From the NCBI RefSeq assembly GCF_035083965.1, contig NC_089723.1, positions 35,080,193 through 35,144,192 on the forward strand: a stretch of 64,000 bases of DNA, read 5' to 3'. The position numbers were made by a program, and so were the translations under genes. Source of the DNA: Branchiostoma lanceolatum (lineage: Eukaryota; Chordata; Leptocardii; Amphioxiformes; Branchiostomatidae). The notes below the pieces were generated by a model. It searched no databases. It was not told the DNA's origin and saw only the letters and a program-made list of their open reading frames with translations. Positions 32,901-41,450 of this stretch are shown here, piece by piece. Every line of letters starts with the position of its first letter. The first letter of the stretch is position 1.

Positions 32901-35657
32901 CACGGAAGCGCAGTGCTTACAAGTGTGGCATGCCGAGGAGAGATTGGTGATGACAGGTCAAAGATGGGGGACAAATTGGGGCCAGAGTTTGCTCTTCACA
33001 ATCAAACTTGCACCAGGATCATATAGGGGCAGACATACAATGTGCCATGATGAAAACTTCTAATCGTTCATATTTCGACCTGATGAATATTGAATATCTT
33101 TTGCCATATGGCTCAGGGATGCCCCTGTAGCTCAACCGGTAGCATCCCCACAGTTGAGCTCCCGGTTCCAATTAGTTGGTAACTGGGAGACGCTTGGGCA
33201 GGGCATCCTTGTTGGGGCTGCACCCGTCTTTCGGAAGGGACGTACCCGGTAAGATGGGGGCCCAGGTTCGAAGACGTGTCTTGACCACGTTAAAGGGGAA
33301 GGGCTAGCAACCCATCCTGGTAAAATATACCCTGCTACAGAAACAGCAAGGAAACTTGCTACTACAAGGGTCTGAACGAAGGAACGAACGAACCATATGC
33401 CCCCCCCTCCCCACCAACACACGAAGAAGAGCAATTTCACAATCTCGACCCTTATATAGTCGACACTGCTCGCTAATTCTAAGCATAAGGCAATCCACAT
33501 CTATGCCAAGAAGGCAATCATGAATGGCGCGGAGTTGACCGGGTTGGAGCTCATTTTCCACTAGAACTAATTTAAGGAGTCAGGTCATGGTACCCAATCT
33601 CTTCACATTACTGTTGAGAGGATGTGGAGGTTACCTGGCTAACCCTTAAGATGGGGAGGACCCGAAGAAATGATAGCGTTGGTTAAGGTTTGCATCGTAC
33701 GTCGTATGTTTGTAGCTAATACCGTTACATCACACGGAGTGGTACGTTAGAGCTACACATGTATCAGGAAACTGGCTCTAGTGTAGCATGGGGGATAGTT
33801 GTTTAGGGGAAGCTCGATCCCCGGGAATGCTGCGGTCCCATTTCCAATCCGGGGCCCGGCCGTTTTCGCGAACAGCCCGGGCGGGCCCCGGATTGGAAAT
33901 GGGACCGAAGCATAAACTAACGCAAGTTTTTGTAAGGGAAACAGCGTATAGGTGTGAACATATCTAGTAGTATTCAGTGTGCGTTTTGTAAGCTTGTGAC
34001 AGACAAAAAAATTGCAATATCATTTGTAACTGCCATGCATGAGTAATTGCTATTCTAATGCATCATCAGAAGACACCGGTAAACTAACTATAGGATGGCA
34101 CCCACGCTAGCTTTTGTAAGGGAAACAACGTATAGGTACGAACACATTAAGTATGTCTTGAGTATTCAGTGTGCGTTTTGTAAAACAGACAGAAAATTGC
34201 AATATCCTTGTAAGCGCCACGAGCAATTGCTATTCTAATGCATCACCAGAAGACACCTGCCACAGTTGTTCACGTATGTGGGTCATTAGCGGATGACTTG
34301 TAACACGAGGCAACCACTCTGACAACATGGAAAAAGGCATGTGCCACAATGCATCGAATTCAAAGGGCTGTAAAAAAATTTACAACGATTTCGGCTGTGG
34401 AAAAGGTGTGAAAAATGAACCACCGGAATCAAATTTTGAACTCTGGTATTCTGAATAAGAGGAATTGGTGGGCACTGGAGATGTAATGGTAATGGCCTGT
34501 GGAATGATCCGCCTTAATAGGTCCCAAGGGGTTAGAATATATGGAATATGATTTTTCTCTCCACAGCTTGTAAAGCCTGACATTCTAGGGAACGTTCGAA
34601 CGTAAAATTTGACATTCAGCAGAAATTTAAGAAGACGCATGAAATAAGCAAAGGTCAAGGTTGCAGAGTAATCTTTTGTTAAATTACTTACGACATTTTG
34701 TCAAAAATGAAGAAATAAAAAATGTGTCCCAAGGAAAACATAGGGATTGAAGGAGGGAGAAAAATGGTGAAGTGTTGTGCTTCTTTCGAATTCCATATGG
34801 CCCTGTCACTACGAGAAGATGATAGCGGGGCTGTGCGTGTGGTTATATGATTTACGGTTATGTTACAAACAATCTTTGCTGTCTTTCATACTCAAATGAT
34901 CAAATTATGAATGACAATTTCCTTTTGATTTCTTTCGCGTGAAATGACTTTTTAGTCTGCTAAATTGTTTTCCTGGATGTATATCTTGGATTATGCTCTG
35001 TGTTGTACTGTTGTTTATAAACAAGTAGCTATATATATAGAGCAAATATTTTGAACGGAAGCAGATCATGTAATTCCGGAAACGAAAATCTAACGTTGCA
35101 AACGCATGCGGCGGCTAGAATTTCTATACCGAGATTTTTAAACAAACATACAGGAATAGAATCGTCGAGCAAGGCTGTGACATGCTCACATCTAGTTAAG
35201 TGTCAAGATATTGGGAATAAAATGGAGTAGTCTAGATCTGAATCGCGTATGCCCGAGCATATTGAATTTCAGCCGAATGAAAAAGGTGGGCGTTTCGCCG
35301 TCATTAGTCTAGAAAATTCGGAAAGATTTAATCAGAGGGGTTACCTCGCTCCACTCGGGTCAACAGCAATCCTGCACCCCTACCTTGATTAATTGAAGCG
35401 GCGCTTCGCACCTGCTGCACGGCGTCGATGAGCTCGAACAGTTCCTCCGAGGTGACGCAGAGATTCTTACGGGAGACGAAGTCCTCCACCACCGCCAGTT
35501 CGTCTCCCTCGGGCCGGCTAGTGGTAGTAGTTGTAGTAGTTTCGGGCGCGGGCACACCGGGGTGGTAGGTCTCCTCCAAATATTTGAAGACCACGGCGCC
35601 GATGAGCAGAGCTGCGACGAATGTGATGAAGAGCGCGAGCAGCCGATACCACTTCAT
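17921..35657 (-). CDS. Two-pore-domain K+ channel B (K2P, TREK/TRAAK-like) with long tail, 4 coding exons
   Basis: Minus-strand coding exons are 35657-35384 (or to 35345), 21437-21289, 20047-19943 and 19240-17921. Intron phases are 1, 0, 0 and all junctions are GT-AG. The protein is about 615 aa, twice the length of channel A. It starts MKWYRLLAL; M1 is about 5-27, followed by a Thr-rich cap, NVT and NDT sequons (96, 103), filter TIGYGH (127-132), M2 (142-165), M3 (187-212), filter TVGFGD (232-237) and M4 (257-279). After M4 comes an amphipathic stretch (EMRQVTDFAEKVGHEAKDLA), then a Lys/Glu block (340-377) and KPEVPKG repeats (487-522), ending in an acidic tail to EDLDRLI. It should be a background K+ channel. 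The tail is not typical of the family and may bind lipids or scaffolds. The 13.9 kb first intron contains many transposons. The last exon was joined in frame through VKRVIRR after WVENR. Confidence 0.9.
19241..19942 (-). other. K2P-B intron 3, with family R repeat
   Basis: A 702-bp intron. Positions 19729-19905 are a minus-strand copy of dispersed repeat family R (cctccaccagccttcctacgg at its left edge). Confidence 0.8.
19729..19905 (-). repeat. Dispersed repeat family R copy
   Basis: It matches 32660-32856 and 46928-47106 over tctaccagactaactac, ttccc(g)tggactgact, ggccaattatt and tacgatccgtacccccgtagg. It is non-coding, and no terminal repeats were identified. Confidence 0.65.
20654..20924. 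mobile_element. MITE with TIR AAAGGAGCATTCCACTCC
   Basis: Near-perfect terminal inverted repeats of about 32 bp (AAAGGAGCATTCCACTCCAG and CTGGAGTGGAATGCTCCTTT) enclose about 200 bp. It lies in K2P-B intron 2 and is inserted between two arms of other inverted-repeat sequence, so it is the younger insertion. No clear target duplication. Confidence 0.8.
21016..21231 (+). mobile_element. MITE, conserved-core group, copy a
   Basis: Termini AGCCCCTATTTCACTGGACC and GGTCCAGTGAGAGGGGGCT. The interior (tgacagagcgctcaacgaatt ... actataaagtcaagggtaac) is shared with 27822, 31480, 43130, 56285 and 59216 and, in part, 25112. It lies in K2P-B intron 2. A single related end (ggtccagtgagataggggctt) also occurs at 20617-20637. 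Confidence 0.75.
22625..22960. repeat. Degenerate tandem repeat, about 45-60 bp units
   Basis: About five units with the theme ttcacnctgttgttttcgaggctatcacctgagccactgt, joined by tagactgagac repeats. Non-coding. Confidence 0.55.
23350..23600 (+). repeat. SINE-A copy
   Basis: A degenerate A box (gtcgcattgccgtaacgg) and B box (gggttagaatcccc) are followed by the shared body ccgatgttgtgccc...aagcactttacacgg...cactcca. Confidence 0.65.
25112..26181. mobile_element. Harbinger-like non-autonomous element with GAGAGCGC arrays
   Basis: Termini TACCCCCATTCCACTTGGA and GTGGAATGGGGGTA, with TTA target duplications (25109-25111, 26182-26184). Total length is 1070 bp. The left 400 bp carry at least a dozen GAGAGCGC(C/G) units, mostly on one strand, interleaved with GACAGCGCGGC; the right 140 bp carry more in the opposite sense. 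The middle-right (about 25860-26040, minus strand) matches the core of the MITE group at 21016. There is no transposase. Long Arg/Ser/Ala ORFs are artefacts of the array. Confidence 0.8.
26894..27200 (-). mobile_element. Family H fragment with hairpin ACCTTC
   Basis: Reverse-oriented copy. Hairpin ACCTTC-GCCA-GAAGGT (26894-26909), then a (GTTT)n/(GGTT)n tract, then the family block taactagagaagctgtggatggctttatatgatatttgg. The rest is lost. Confidence 0.6.
27822..28050 (+). mobile_element. MITE, conserved-core group, copy b
   Basis: The core ttgacatttcactcaacgaatgtcat ... gctttgtgtgttctgttgtc ... gggtcatacaaatccag is clear. The termini are eroded. Confidence 0.55.
28564..28775 (-). mobile_element. 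Family H fragment with hairpin ACCTTC
   Basis: Hairpin ACCTTC-GCCAA-GAAGGT (28564-28580), a (TCTG)n/(TG)n tract, then taactcgagaagctgcgggtggatcc and the later blocks of the family. Confidence 0.6.
30288..30372 (-). repeat. tRNA-like SINE head
   Basis: On the minus strand the sequence shows a TAGCTAGTGG A box and GGTTCGATCCC B box at normal spacing. The ends (GCCTATA and GAGAGCC) do not pair as an acceptor stem, so it is SINE-derived or a decayed tRNA. Confidence 0.5.
30584..30693. repeat. 19-bp tandem repeat joined to its own inverted copy
   Basis: Three units of AAGCTCCAGTCAGCCAGAG (30584, 30603, 30622) and a partial fourth are followed after about 9 bp by the inverted sequence CTTCTCTGGCTGACTGGAGC plus a further unit to 30693. 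It can form a long hairpin. Confidence 0.9.
31480..31690 (+). mobile_element. MITE, conserved-core group, copy c
   Basis: Left terminus TACCCCCATTCTACTATAGCGG follows TTA (31477-31479). The core gacagatcgttcaacaaatgtcat ... atgaaatcaggggttacacaagtcc matches the group. The right terminus is missing or decayed. Confidence 0.65.
32085..32351 (+). mobile_element. Family H, 3' fragment
   Basis: It matches the 3' third of 9968-10738 (gaagttctgctgcagtacca, catcacaattcattctgaggtt). It ends in hairpin ACCTCC-ATTTTTCAC-GGAGGT (32327-32347). Confidence 0.65.
32605..32900 (+). repeat. Family R copy within a direct repeat
   Basis: Family R (32660-32856) lies between two copies of tttgactatnggagtnacngatacgtgaggcgatggc (about 32616-32646 and 32850-32887). 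The flanking copies may reflect insertion into a duplicated site or be part of the repeat. Confidence 0.55.
33117..33362 (+). repeat. SINE-B copy
   Basis: Nearly full-length plus-strand copy, from gatgcccctgtagctcaaccggtag to cagcaaggaaacttgct. Confidence 0.7.
33828..33912. mobile_element. MITE, 'TGCTTCGGTCCC' family, minimal copy
   Basis: Only 85 bp, almost entirely a palindrome. TGCTGCGGTCCCATTTCCAA runs into GGGGCCCGGCCG, and the complement ends at GACCGAAGCA. The loop is about a dozen bases. Confidence 0.8.
33915..34262. repeat. Tandem duplication, about 185-bp unit
   Basis: Two diverged copies each contain tttttgtaagggaaacarcgtataggt, attcagtgtgcgttttgtaa and attgctattctaatgcatca, starting near 33920 and 34105. 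Non-coding. Confidence 0.75.
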
Positions 35658-37238
35658 GGTCCTGACTCAGTGTCGGGTCCGAGAATTCACCGTTGCAATC
35701 CGGAATCCAGCACGGGTGGAAGTCCCGATGGTAAATATCACACCACCCCCGTACACGCAGGAAAGTTGGTCCAACCGCACAGATTATGGCTTTTAAGCAG
35801 ATATATAGCCAAACGCAGGTTTTAGCTTCTAAGTCAGATTAGCAGCGGCACAGCAGGTTCTGTATGGCGAAATGCTGTAGACCCGTGCACGCTCACGAAA
35901 AATAACAGGCGCATGAGGACGAGCCCATCCCTGGCATAGACCCAGATGATTATACTGCAATGAAGCGCTACAATTATGCAATAAATTAAGCCGGTAGAAA
36001 TATTCTACCCGAGGCGTAGAGAAATTCAAAGCGCTCCGTTTTCGGCGGGCTCCGAATTAAAGTGCGTGAAGGTGACAGACTGTTAAGGAGGGTATAGGAG
36101 CGGTCCAATCGTGATGGGATAATCATGGGCAGAAGAGATGCATGTCTCGCTAGGGACAAGTTGATTTGATACCGCAGCGGGGGGTCGTTCGTTACTTTCC
36201 ATAATACCGGTGTGGTATAAATCAGTTAGGCTGCCAGGGGATTTTTTTGCACGGTGGCTTAGTATTTGATTACTTAAGGTTTTCTGCACAGGAAAACATT
36301 CCAGCATGCATATTCCTGAATGCAAGATGGGCACACGGTTGTACTATGCTCTAGGTAGGAAGGTAAATGAAGCTGACGTGTTACACCAAAGTGCACTTAT
36401 ACTGGTTAAACAAAACAGACACAGATTGAAATGTTTCTCGTGTGATATTTTGCATGCTGAAGTGGTTACAATTGATCGACATTAAGAATAATTTCAACAT
36501 GAATATAGAATAACGACAGCATTAGGCAAACTGATAAAGATCACGCGCGCGCTCGTGTGTGAATGAGTATGAAAATTGCAAACAAAAAATCACAAGAAAG
36601 AGAAAAGAAAAAAGGAGTAACATAAGAAAAATTGTCGAATTTCTATGCTAGCGAAAGAGAGGTTACAACAATATGTCGGTGTAACGGTTGTAACCTCCGC
36701 TTTTAAAAACTGACCCCTACCCCCAGCATAATCTTTCCGATCGGTCCCTAGCGATTGTATGTTTGATTCATGCAACAAAAGCGCAATTTACCTTGTCACC
36801 TCTGCCTATTATGAATAGAACAATTGTTGGACTGCCATTTATGATCGAAGAGGCATCTAATAGATTTGTTTTTATTTGTTCGGGGTGATTTTTGCGAGAT
36901 GAAAAGCTTCTCGTTACAACATCATATTTTGATTTTGAAAAACGGGAGAGGGGGTATAATCAAATATCACCCAAGTGTATATCAACGTTACTTACCCGAG
37001 GGATAATGTCCATTGCAAGTACAAGCTTCACATAACATACTGAATAAATACAATGATATGAGCGACTAGATACAATGTTATGCTACAATCTAAAATGTAC
37101 ATTGTACTTGTTTTGTTGGGTTTCATTTCTTCTTCTTTTGAGGCAGTGGAAGACGGATTTACCCACTTCTTGCCTAATATGTAACGTTACATGTGGGTTC
37201 TTTGATTTTAATAGTAAAGTTATTATTGTTTTGTCATG
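35658..37238. other. K2P-B 5' flank, intergenic
   Basis: No gene recognised. No TATA box or other promoter element could be assigned with confidence. Confidence 0.4.
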
Positions 37239-37243
37239 GTCGG

Positions 37244-37477
37244 TGTCGGAGAACGCCGTATCTTGTCAGGATGGCTGGCGCTTAAGGAGTCACAAACTCA
37301 CACAAGAATCAGATAGTTCTTCCTTGTTAGTTTAATGAACACGTCCTTCTCTCGGGTCTTCACCTCCCCGACTGCTGACTGACCTCCTTTTCTATCTCTA
37401 GATCTAACGGGCCCTTCTAAGTTATCTCAAGTGACTCCGTCGGGCCTTTCCAAGTTATCTCAAGTGACTCCGTCACA
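37244..37477 (-). repeat. 3' LTR
   Basis: 234 bp, identical by eye to 40018-40251. It contains two adjacent 33-bp units (gggcccttctaagttatctc...gactccgtc) near 37407-37474. Confidence 0.93.
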
Positions 37478-37942
37478 CATGCTCCCGTTTTCTTTGATTG
37501 AAACTCCTATTTCAATCACTTACCTAAAGTTTACAAAACTTGACAACGCCTATATGTCTGAACTCATCGGTAGATATAACTACCCTAGAGCGTACTGCTT
37601 TTGCTATGACGTTACACAATACAATGGCGAGATAAACATCTCTGTGACTTCTAACAATCTCTAAACTAAAAAGAACAATTAGTTTAAAAAAACAACAATT
37701 GTTTTGACTTATAACACTCTCTAAGAACATGCATTCACCTACTGGCTATGGCCATCTCATCTTTCAGACCCACAAATACAAAGAGATTATACAGTACATA
37801 TCATCAGAACACAAAAGTAAAACAGACTATTCATGACAGTCCCTTCTGAATGTCCGAATGTTGCTCACTGTCCATGTTGACCGTCGCATTACATCTAGCC
37901 TACGACGGCGCGTCCGCCACGGCGCGTTAGTCGCTTGCGAGG

Positions 37943-39622
37943 TCAGGCTGTCTCTTTCCCTCTGACCTTCTGCCGTGACAGCTTCTCTTCAATTTCGCGC
38001 TCCCTCGCCGCTGTGTCCACGGGTTTTGCGTCCCCAAAGATACTTCTCTGGGAGTTAGCCGATGCTTGGTGAGGATTGCTCACGACAGGTTTGGTACAGG
38101 GTGCCAGCCGGAGTTTTGGCCTCTCTGCGAAATATGCAGCTGGACCCCTTCCATCGCGTCTACCGCGCCCATAATTGCCTTTGTTACCATAACGACCCAA
38201 CTCTGGTCCGTTATCGTTGGAGGTCTTCCTCCAGTTGCCTGCGGTTCCTACTTCCCTCCTTACAGATGACTCCAGCTCCCCTGACGCATACAGCTGTATC
38301 ATTCTGGCCAAGTTCGGAATGTCCCTGCCGATGATAGCCGGACGCGGCAGGTTCGGTGCTACCTTGGCGGTTAGCCGATATACCTTAGACCCGATGTCGA
38401 TTTCCACTTCAGCGTCAGGGTAGCCCTTCTCGTCACCGTGAATGCACGTTATCTTCCCTCGCCTACTCGGCTTGACCTTTCCCGGATTGACCAGATCTGC
38501 GTGTATCAACGTCTGCGTACTTCCTGTGTCCAGTAGAAGTGGCACCTGTCGACCTTCCACCCGGCCCTTGACTTCGAAAGCTGATGATGGGGTATTCCTG
38601 CCGACGTAGAAGGACTTTGGAGATGTGCTCGCTTCGGACCTGTTATGCGGGCAATCCTTGACTAGATGCTCCAGGCTGTCGCACACGAAACACCGCCTCC
38701 CCGTCGGGAGGTATTGCGGCTTCTCTCGCACCGCGCTCTCTCCCCTGGCGGACAGCTCGCGCTTGTGGGCCATAAGAAAATTCTCGGCCATCTGGGCCAG
38801 CTCCTTCAGGTCTTTAGGAGCCCTCTCCCTCAGATGTACTGCCAAGTCCGGGGAGCAGGTTTCCATGAACTGCTCTCGGACGAACATGTCCCGGAGATCC
38901 TCGTAGTGCTTAGTTGCGTCGGACAGCTCCACCCACCTCTCCAGGTAGCTGTTTATCCTTACCAGGAACTGCCCCGGACTTTCCGAAGCCTCCGGCTTGC
39001 TCTGCCTGAATTTAGCACGGAAGCCCTCCTCCGTAAGGTTGTATCTCTTCATTAAAGCCTCTTTTATGCATTTGTAGTCCTGAGCCTCCGTGTTGTCTAG
39101 CCTTGAGAACACTTCTAACGCTCGGCCCGTTAAAAGGGCGCAAAGGCTGGACGCCCAAGTATCCGGCTCCCAGGCGTTGGCGGTGGCAAATCTCTCGAAC
39201 CTCTGTAGGTATGCGTCCACCTCATCCTTGCCATCGACGAATGGTGGTAGCTTCGGCGCCTTCGCCCGGACACGCTCCGTCCCCGTCCGGTCCTCTCTCA
39301 CCAGGCCCAGCTGTATCATCTCCCGCTGGTGTCGCCTCTCCGCCTCTCTCTCCTGCCGCTCCTTTTCCTTCTCCTCTGCTTCAAACCTCCGCTTCTCCAC
39401 CTCCCTCTGCCGTTCCTTTTCTTTCTCCTCCGCTTCTAACTTGAGTTTCTCCGCCTCCCTCTGCCGTTCCTTCTCCCTTTCTTCAGCCTCTACCTTCAGC
39501 TTCTCAAGCTCTCTCTCCTTTGCCCTATCCTCTCTCTCCACGGCCTGCTGCTGCTGGACAAATTTCAATAGGTCTTCCCCCGCTAGACCTAGTTTCTCCC
39601 CAGCTTCAATGTATTTGTCCAT
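37943..39622 (-). CDS. Gag-protease polyprotein of the LTR element
   Basis: 559 aa, intact. It should form the particle and mature it by proteolysis. N-terminal 30-105 is a charged coiled coil made of repeated E-A-E-E-x-E-K-E-R-Q units of about 21 aa. Residues 125-290 look like a Gag capsid-type domain of the SCAN/retrotransposon-gag kind (FVDGKDEVDAYLQRFERFA; YLERWVELSDA). A zinc knuckle CX2CX4HX4C lies at 311-324. A retropepsin-like domain follows: LLLDTGSTQTL (DTGS 365-368) and the later IIGRD motif. The ORF ends at KVRGKETA without a fused or overlapping pol. Ty3/Gypsy-type affinity is inferred from Gag plus protease and tRNA priming. Opposite-strand ORFs over it are shadows. Confidence 0.93.
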   Translation of the reverse strand: MDKYIEAGEKLGLAGEDLLKFVQQQQAVEREDRAKERELEKLKVEAEEREKERQREAEKLKLEAEEKEKERQREVEKRRFEAEEKEKERQEREAERRHQREMIQLGLVREDRTGTERVRAKAPKLPPFVDGKDEVDAYLQRFERFATANAWEPDTWASSLCALLTGRALEVFSRLDNTEAQDYKCIKEALMKRYNLTEEGFRAKFRQSKPEASESPGQFLVRINSYLERWVELSDATKHYEDLRDMFVREQFMETCSPDLAVHLRERAPKDLKELAQMAENFLMAHKRELSARGESAVREKPQYLPTGRRCFVCDSLEHLVKDCPHNRSEASTSPKSFYVGRNTPSSAFEVKGRVEGRQVPLLLDTGSTQTLIHADLVNPGKVKPSRRGKITCIHGDEKGYPDAEVEIDIGSKVYRLTAKVAPNLPRPAIIGRDIPNLARMIQLYASGELESSVRREVGTAGNWRKTSNDNGPELGRYGNKGNYGRGRRDGRGPAAYFAERPKLRLAPCTKPVVSNPHQASANSQRSIFGDAKPVDTAAREREIEEKLSRQKVRGKETA

Positions 39623-39699
39623 CCTGTCACCTTTTCTTTTTGATCACGTTACAACTTATTCACTTGAAACGGCCCATCTGGCATCCAGCAGCCTTGGAA

Positions 39700-39950
39700 T
39701 GCTGTTGCTCCCAGCATACACTAATCAATACCAGATGTCTTCGTCTCTGTACTACACACAGCTCTTTTCACAACAACAACTGGCCTATTCACTGTTGACT
39801 CGATGAGGAACTTTTCCTCTTCTCCCGCTCGGATTACTGTTGTCCTCTCCCAGCATACACTACTCAATGTCAGATGTCTTCGTATCTGCACTACACACTG
39901 CTCTTTCACAACAACAACTGTCCTACTCACTGTCCAGGACTCGGTCTTGC
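39700..39950 (-). repeat. Imperfect tandem repeat in the element leader
   Basis: Two units about 139 bp apart share cagcatacactantcaat, agatgtcttcgtntctg and cacaacaacaactg (39712 and 39851). They lie between the primer site and gag. Confidence 0.75.
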
Positions 39951-39998
39951 TCCTTGCCTTGGGTCTTCACCTACTGTTGGATGTCTTCGGTGAAATGT

Positions 39999-40015
39999 CC
40001 CACTTCTTAACACCA
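39999..40015 (-). promoter_or_regulatory. Primer binding site, leucine-tRNA type
   Basis: On the element strand TGGTGTTAAGAAGTGGG begins 2 nt after the 5' LTR. It resembles the complement of a leucine tRNA 3' end (TGGTGTCAGAAGTGGG, from memory), with one substitution and one extra base. Confidence 0.6.
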
Positions 40016-40017
40016 CG

Positions 40018-40251
40018 TGTCGGAGAACGCCGTATCTTGTCAGGATGGCTGGCGCTTAAGGAGTCACAAACTCACACAAGAATCAGATAGTTCTTCCTTG
40101 TTAGTTTAATGAACACGTCCTTCTCTCGGGTCTTCACCTCCCCGACTGCTGACTGACCTCCTTTTCTATCTCTAGATCTAACGGGCCCTTCTAAGTTATC
40201 TCAAGTGACTCCGTCGGGCCTTTCCAAGTTATCTCAAGTGACTCCGTCACA
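40018..40251 (-). repeat. 5' LTR
   Basis: 234 bp, pair of 37244-37477. Its U5 side (40061-40039 on the element strand) contains GCCATCCTGAC, discussed under findings. Confidence 0.93.
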
Positions 40252-40565
40252 GTCGGGAACAGTGGGAAAGTAAGTGTGTATTTTGGACACGCTATGAAAT
40301 GATAAGTGTCTTGCATGTATATCGTCATAAAATGAACAATATATATACAATATATATACATCGCCCTGTGAAATGGTAGGTCCCTGTCATATCGTGACAT
40401 CCCGGAAGACAGGTCTCGTGCCAGATGGGAAGAGATAAATCACTAATTTTAACATCAGCCGCGCAGGACCACTATCTTCCGGATACAGCCTTGTCACAGG
40501 CGCACTGCTGGGAAATACACGGATTTTGTCTTAGGCATAGCGCTTAGTGGCTGAGATACCAACCT

Positions 40566-40804
40566 AGGATTGAAGTGTTCAAAAATTCGTGTTTTCCTGC
40601 AACTGTCGTAGAGCTGTATTCGTTATCACCAAGTACAGTAGGGGCATCTTCGCTGGATAGTTTTAAAGAACGCTTGCAGCTAGATGTGCAAAGGTTAGGT
40701 GTGACAGGTTCTTCAGTGTAATATAACCAGCTTCTGTCGCGCCGCGTGCCTGCGAAGCTGCCGTGTTACGGCGAAGGGCGGTTATCCCGGCTATGATGAT
40801 GATT
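40566..40804 (+). pseudogene. LINE 3' end (CR1-like)
   Basis: The C-terminal coding remnant GASSLDSFKERLQLDVQRLG continues to VTGSSV and a TAA at 40719-40721. It is followed by a tail (gcgtgcctgcgaagctgccgtgttacggcgaaggg) ending in GATGATGATG. Such SFK-R-L ends are typical of CR1/Jockey-type reverse-transcriptase ORFs. 5'-truncated copy. Confidence 0.7.
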
Positions 40805-40938
40805 CACTGTGTTCTGCGGCTCAGAGGTTGAGGAAACAGCCTATACCGGCTATACAGATACAGATAGTAACTCATCGCAAAGGGAGAATTAATGAACCAT
40901 GCAGGCTTTAATTAGGTGTACATGTATATGAGTTTGGG

Positions 40939-40995
40939 GGATGTCCCTGTAGGTTCCAATTAGTTGGTAACTGGGAAACCCCGGTTCCATCCTTA
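40939..40995 (+). repeat. SINE-B 5' fragment with internal deletion
   Basis: gatgtccctgtag is joined directly to gttccaattagttggtaactggga, so the fold-back part of the head is missing. Confidence 0.5.
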
Positions 40996-41074
40996 TATCC
41001 ACTGCCTTCAAAGAAGAAATCAAATCAAATCCCACAATTGTAAACGAATTACCCCCCTATAGTTGATTGGACAT

Positions 41075-41450
41075 CAGTGGTATGTACTCCATTGCTTTTC
41101 TTTCGCTGTACATGCAAGTAGACTTCGGGCATGGTTTTGGCGATAAATCGTCATATTCACCATTTCCCACTTTCCAGGACTTGCCCCCATCATATTGTAT
41201 TGTATGGAGTGGTATGTAGTCCACTGCTTTACTGTACTGCACATGCAAGTAGCCTTCGGGTATGATTTTGGCAATAAATTGTCATCTTAACCATTTTCCA
41301 CTTTCCAGGACTTGCCTCTATCATGTTGTATTGTACGGAGTGGTATGTACTCCATTGCTTTACTGTACTGTACATGCAAGTAGCCTTCGGGCATGATTTT
41401 GGCAATAAATCGTCATTTTCCATTTTCCAGGATTAGTCCCCATCATACAG
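41075..41450. repeat. Minisatellite, 3 units of about 130 bp
   Basis: Units begin agtggtatgtactccattgct near 41078, 41210 and 41339. Each has gtacatgcaagtagccttcgggcatgattttggcaataaatcgtcat and a closing ttccaggactt. Open frames on the minus strand follow from the repeat. Confidence 0.85.

Larger units (their letters stand above)
21438..35383 (-). other. K2P-B intron 1 (13.9 kb)
   Basis: This holds no other recognisable gene. It contains the degenerate repeat at 22625-22960, SINE-A at 23350, the GAGAGCGC-rich element 25112-26181, conserved-core MITEs at 27822 and 31480, family H pieces at 26894, 28564 and 32085, the tRNA-like head at 30288, the inverted array 30584-30693, family R at 32660, SINE-B at 33117, a MITE at 33828 and the duplication 33915-34262. 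Stretches not listed look unique and non-coding. Confidence 0.75.
37244..40251 (-). mobile_element. Complete LTR element with gag-protease only (3008 bp)
   Basis: Two LTRs of 234 bp, 37244-37477 and 40018-40251, look identical by eye. They begin TGTGACGG and end TCCGACA on the element strand. A 5-bp target duplication GTCGG flanks it (37239-37243 and 40252-40256). Read on the minus strand the order is 5' LTR, primer site (40015-39999), leader with an imperfect tandem repeat, gag-protease ORF (39622-37943), about 465 bp without coding, a purine tract (AAAGAAAACGGGAG, about 37496-37483) and the 3' LTR. Reverse transcriptase, RNase H and integrase are absent, so mobility needs enzymes from another element. 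Identical LTRs and an open ORF indicate recent insertion. Confidence 0.93.

Noticed and set aside
39090-39806. 238-aa Ser/Leu-rich ORF on the plus strand, with others at 38062-39444
   Set aside because: Antisense of the Gag coiled-coil repeats; no domain, and the minus strand has the zinc knuckle and protease motifs.
41075-41450. CRISPR-like array
   Set aside because: Three 130-bp units directly abutting, without spacers, in a eukaryotic context; it is a minisatellite.
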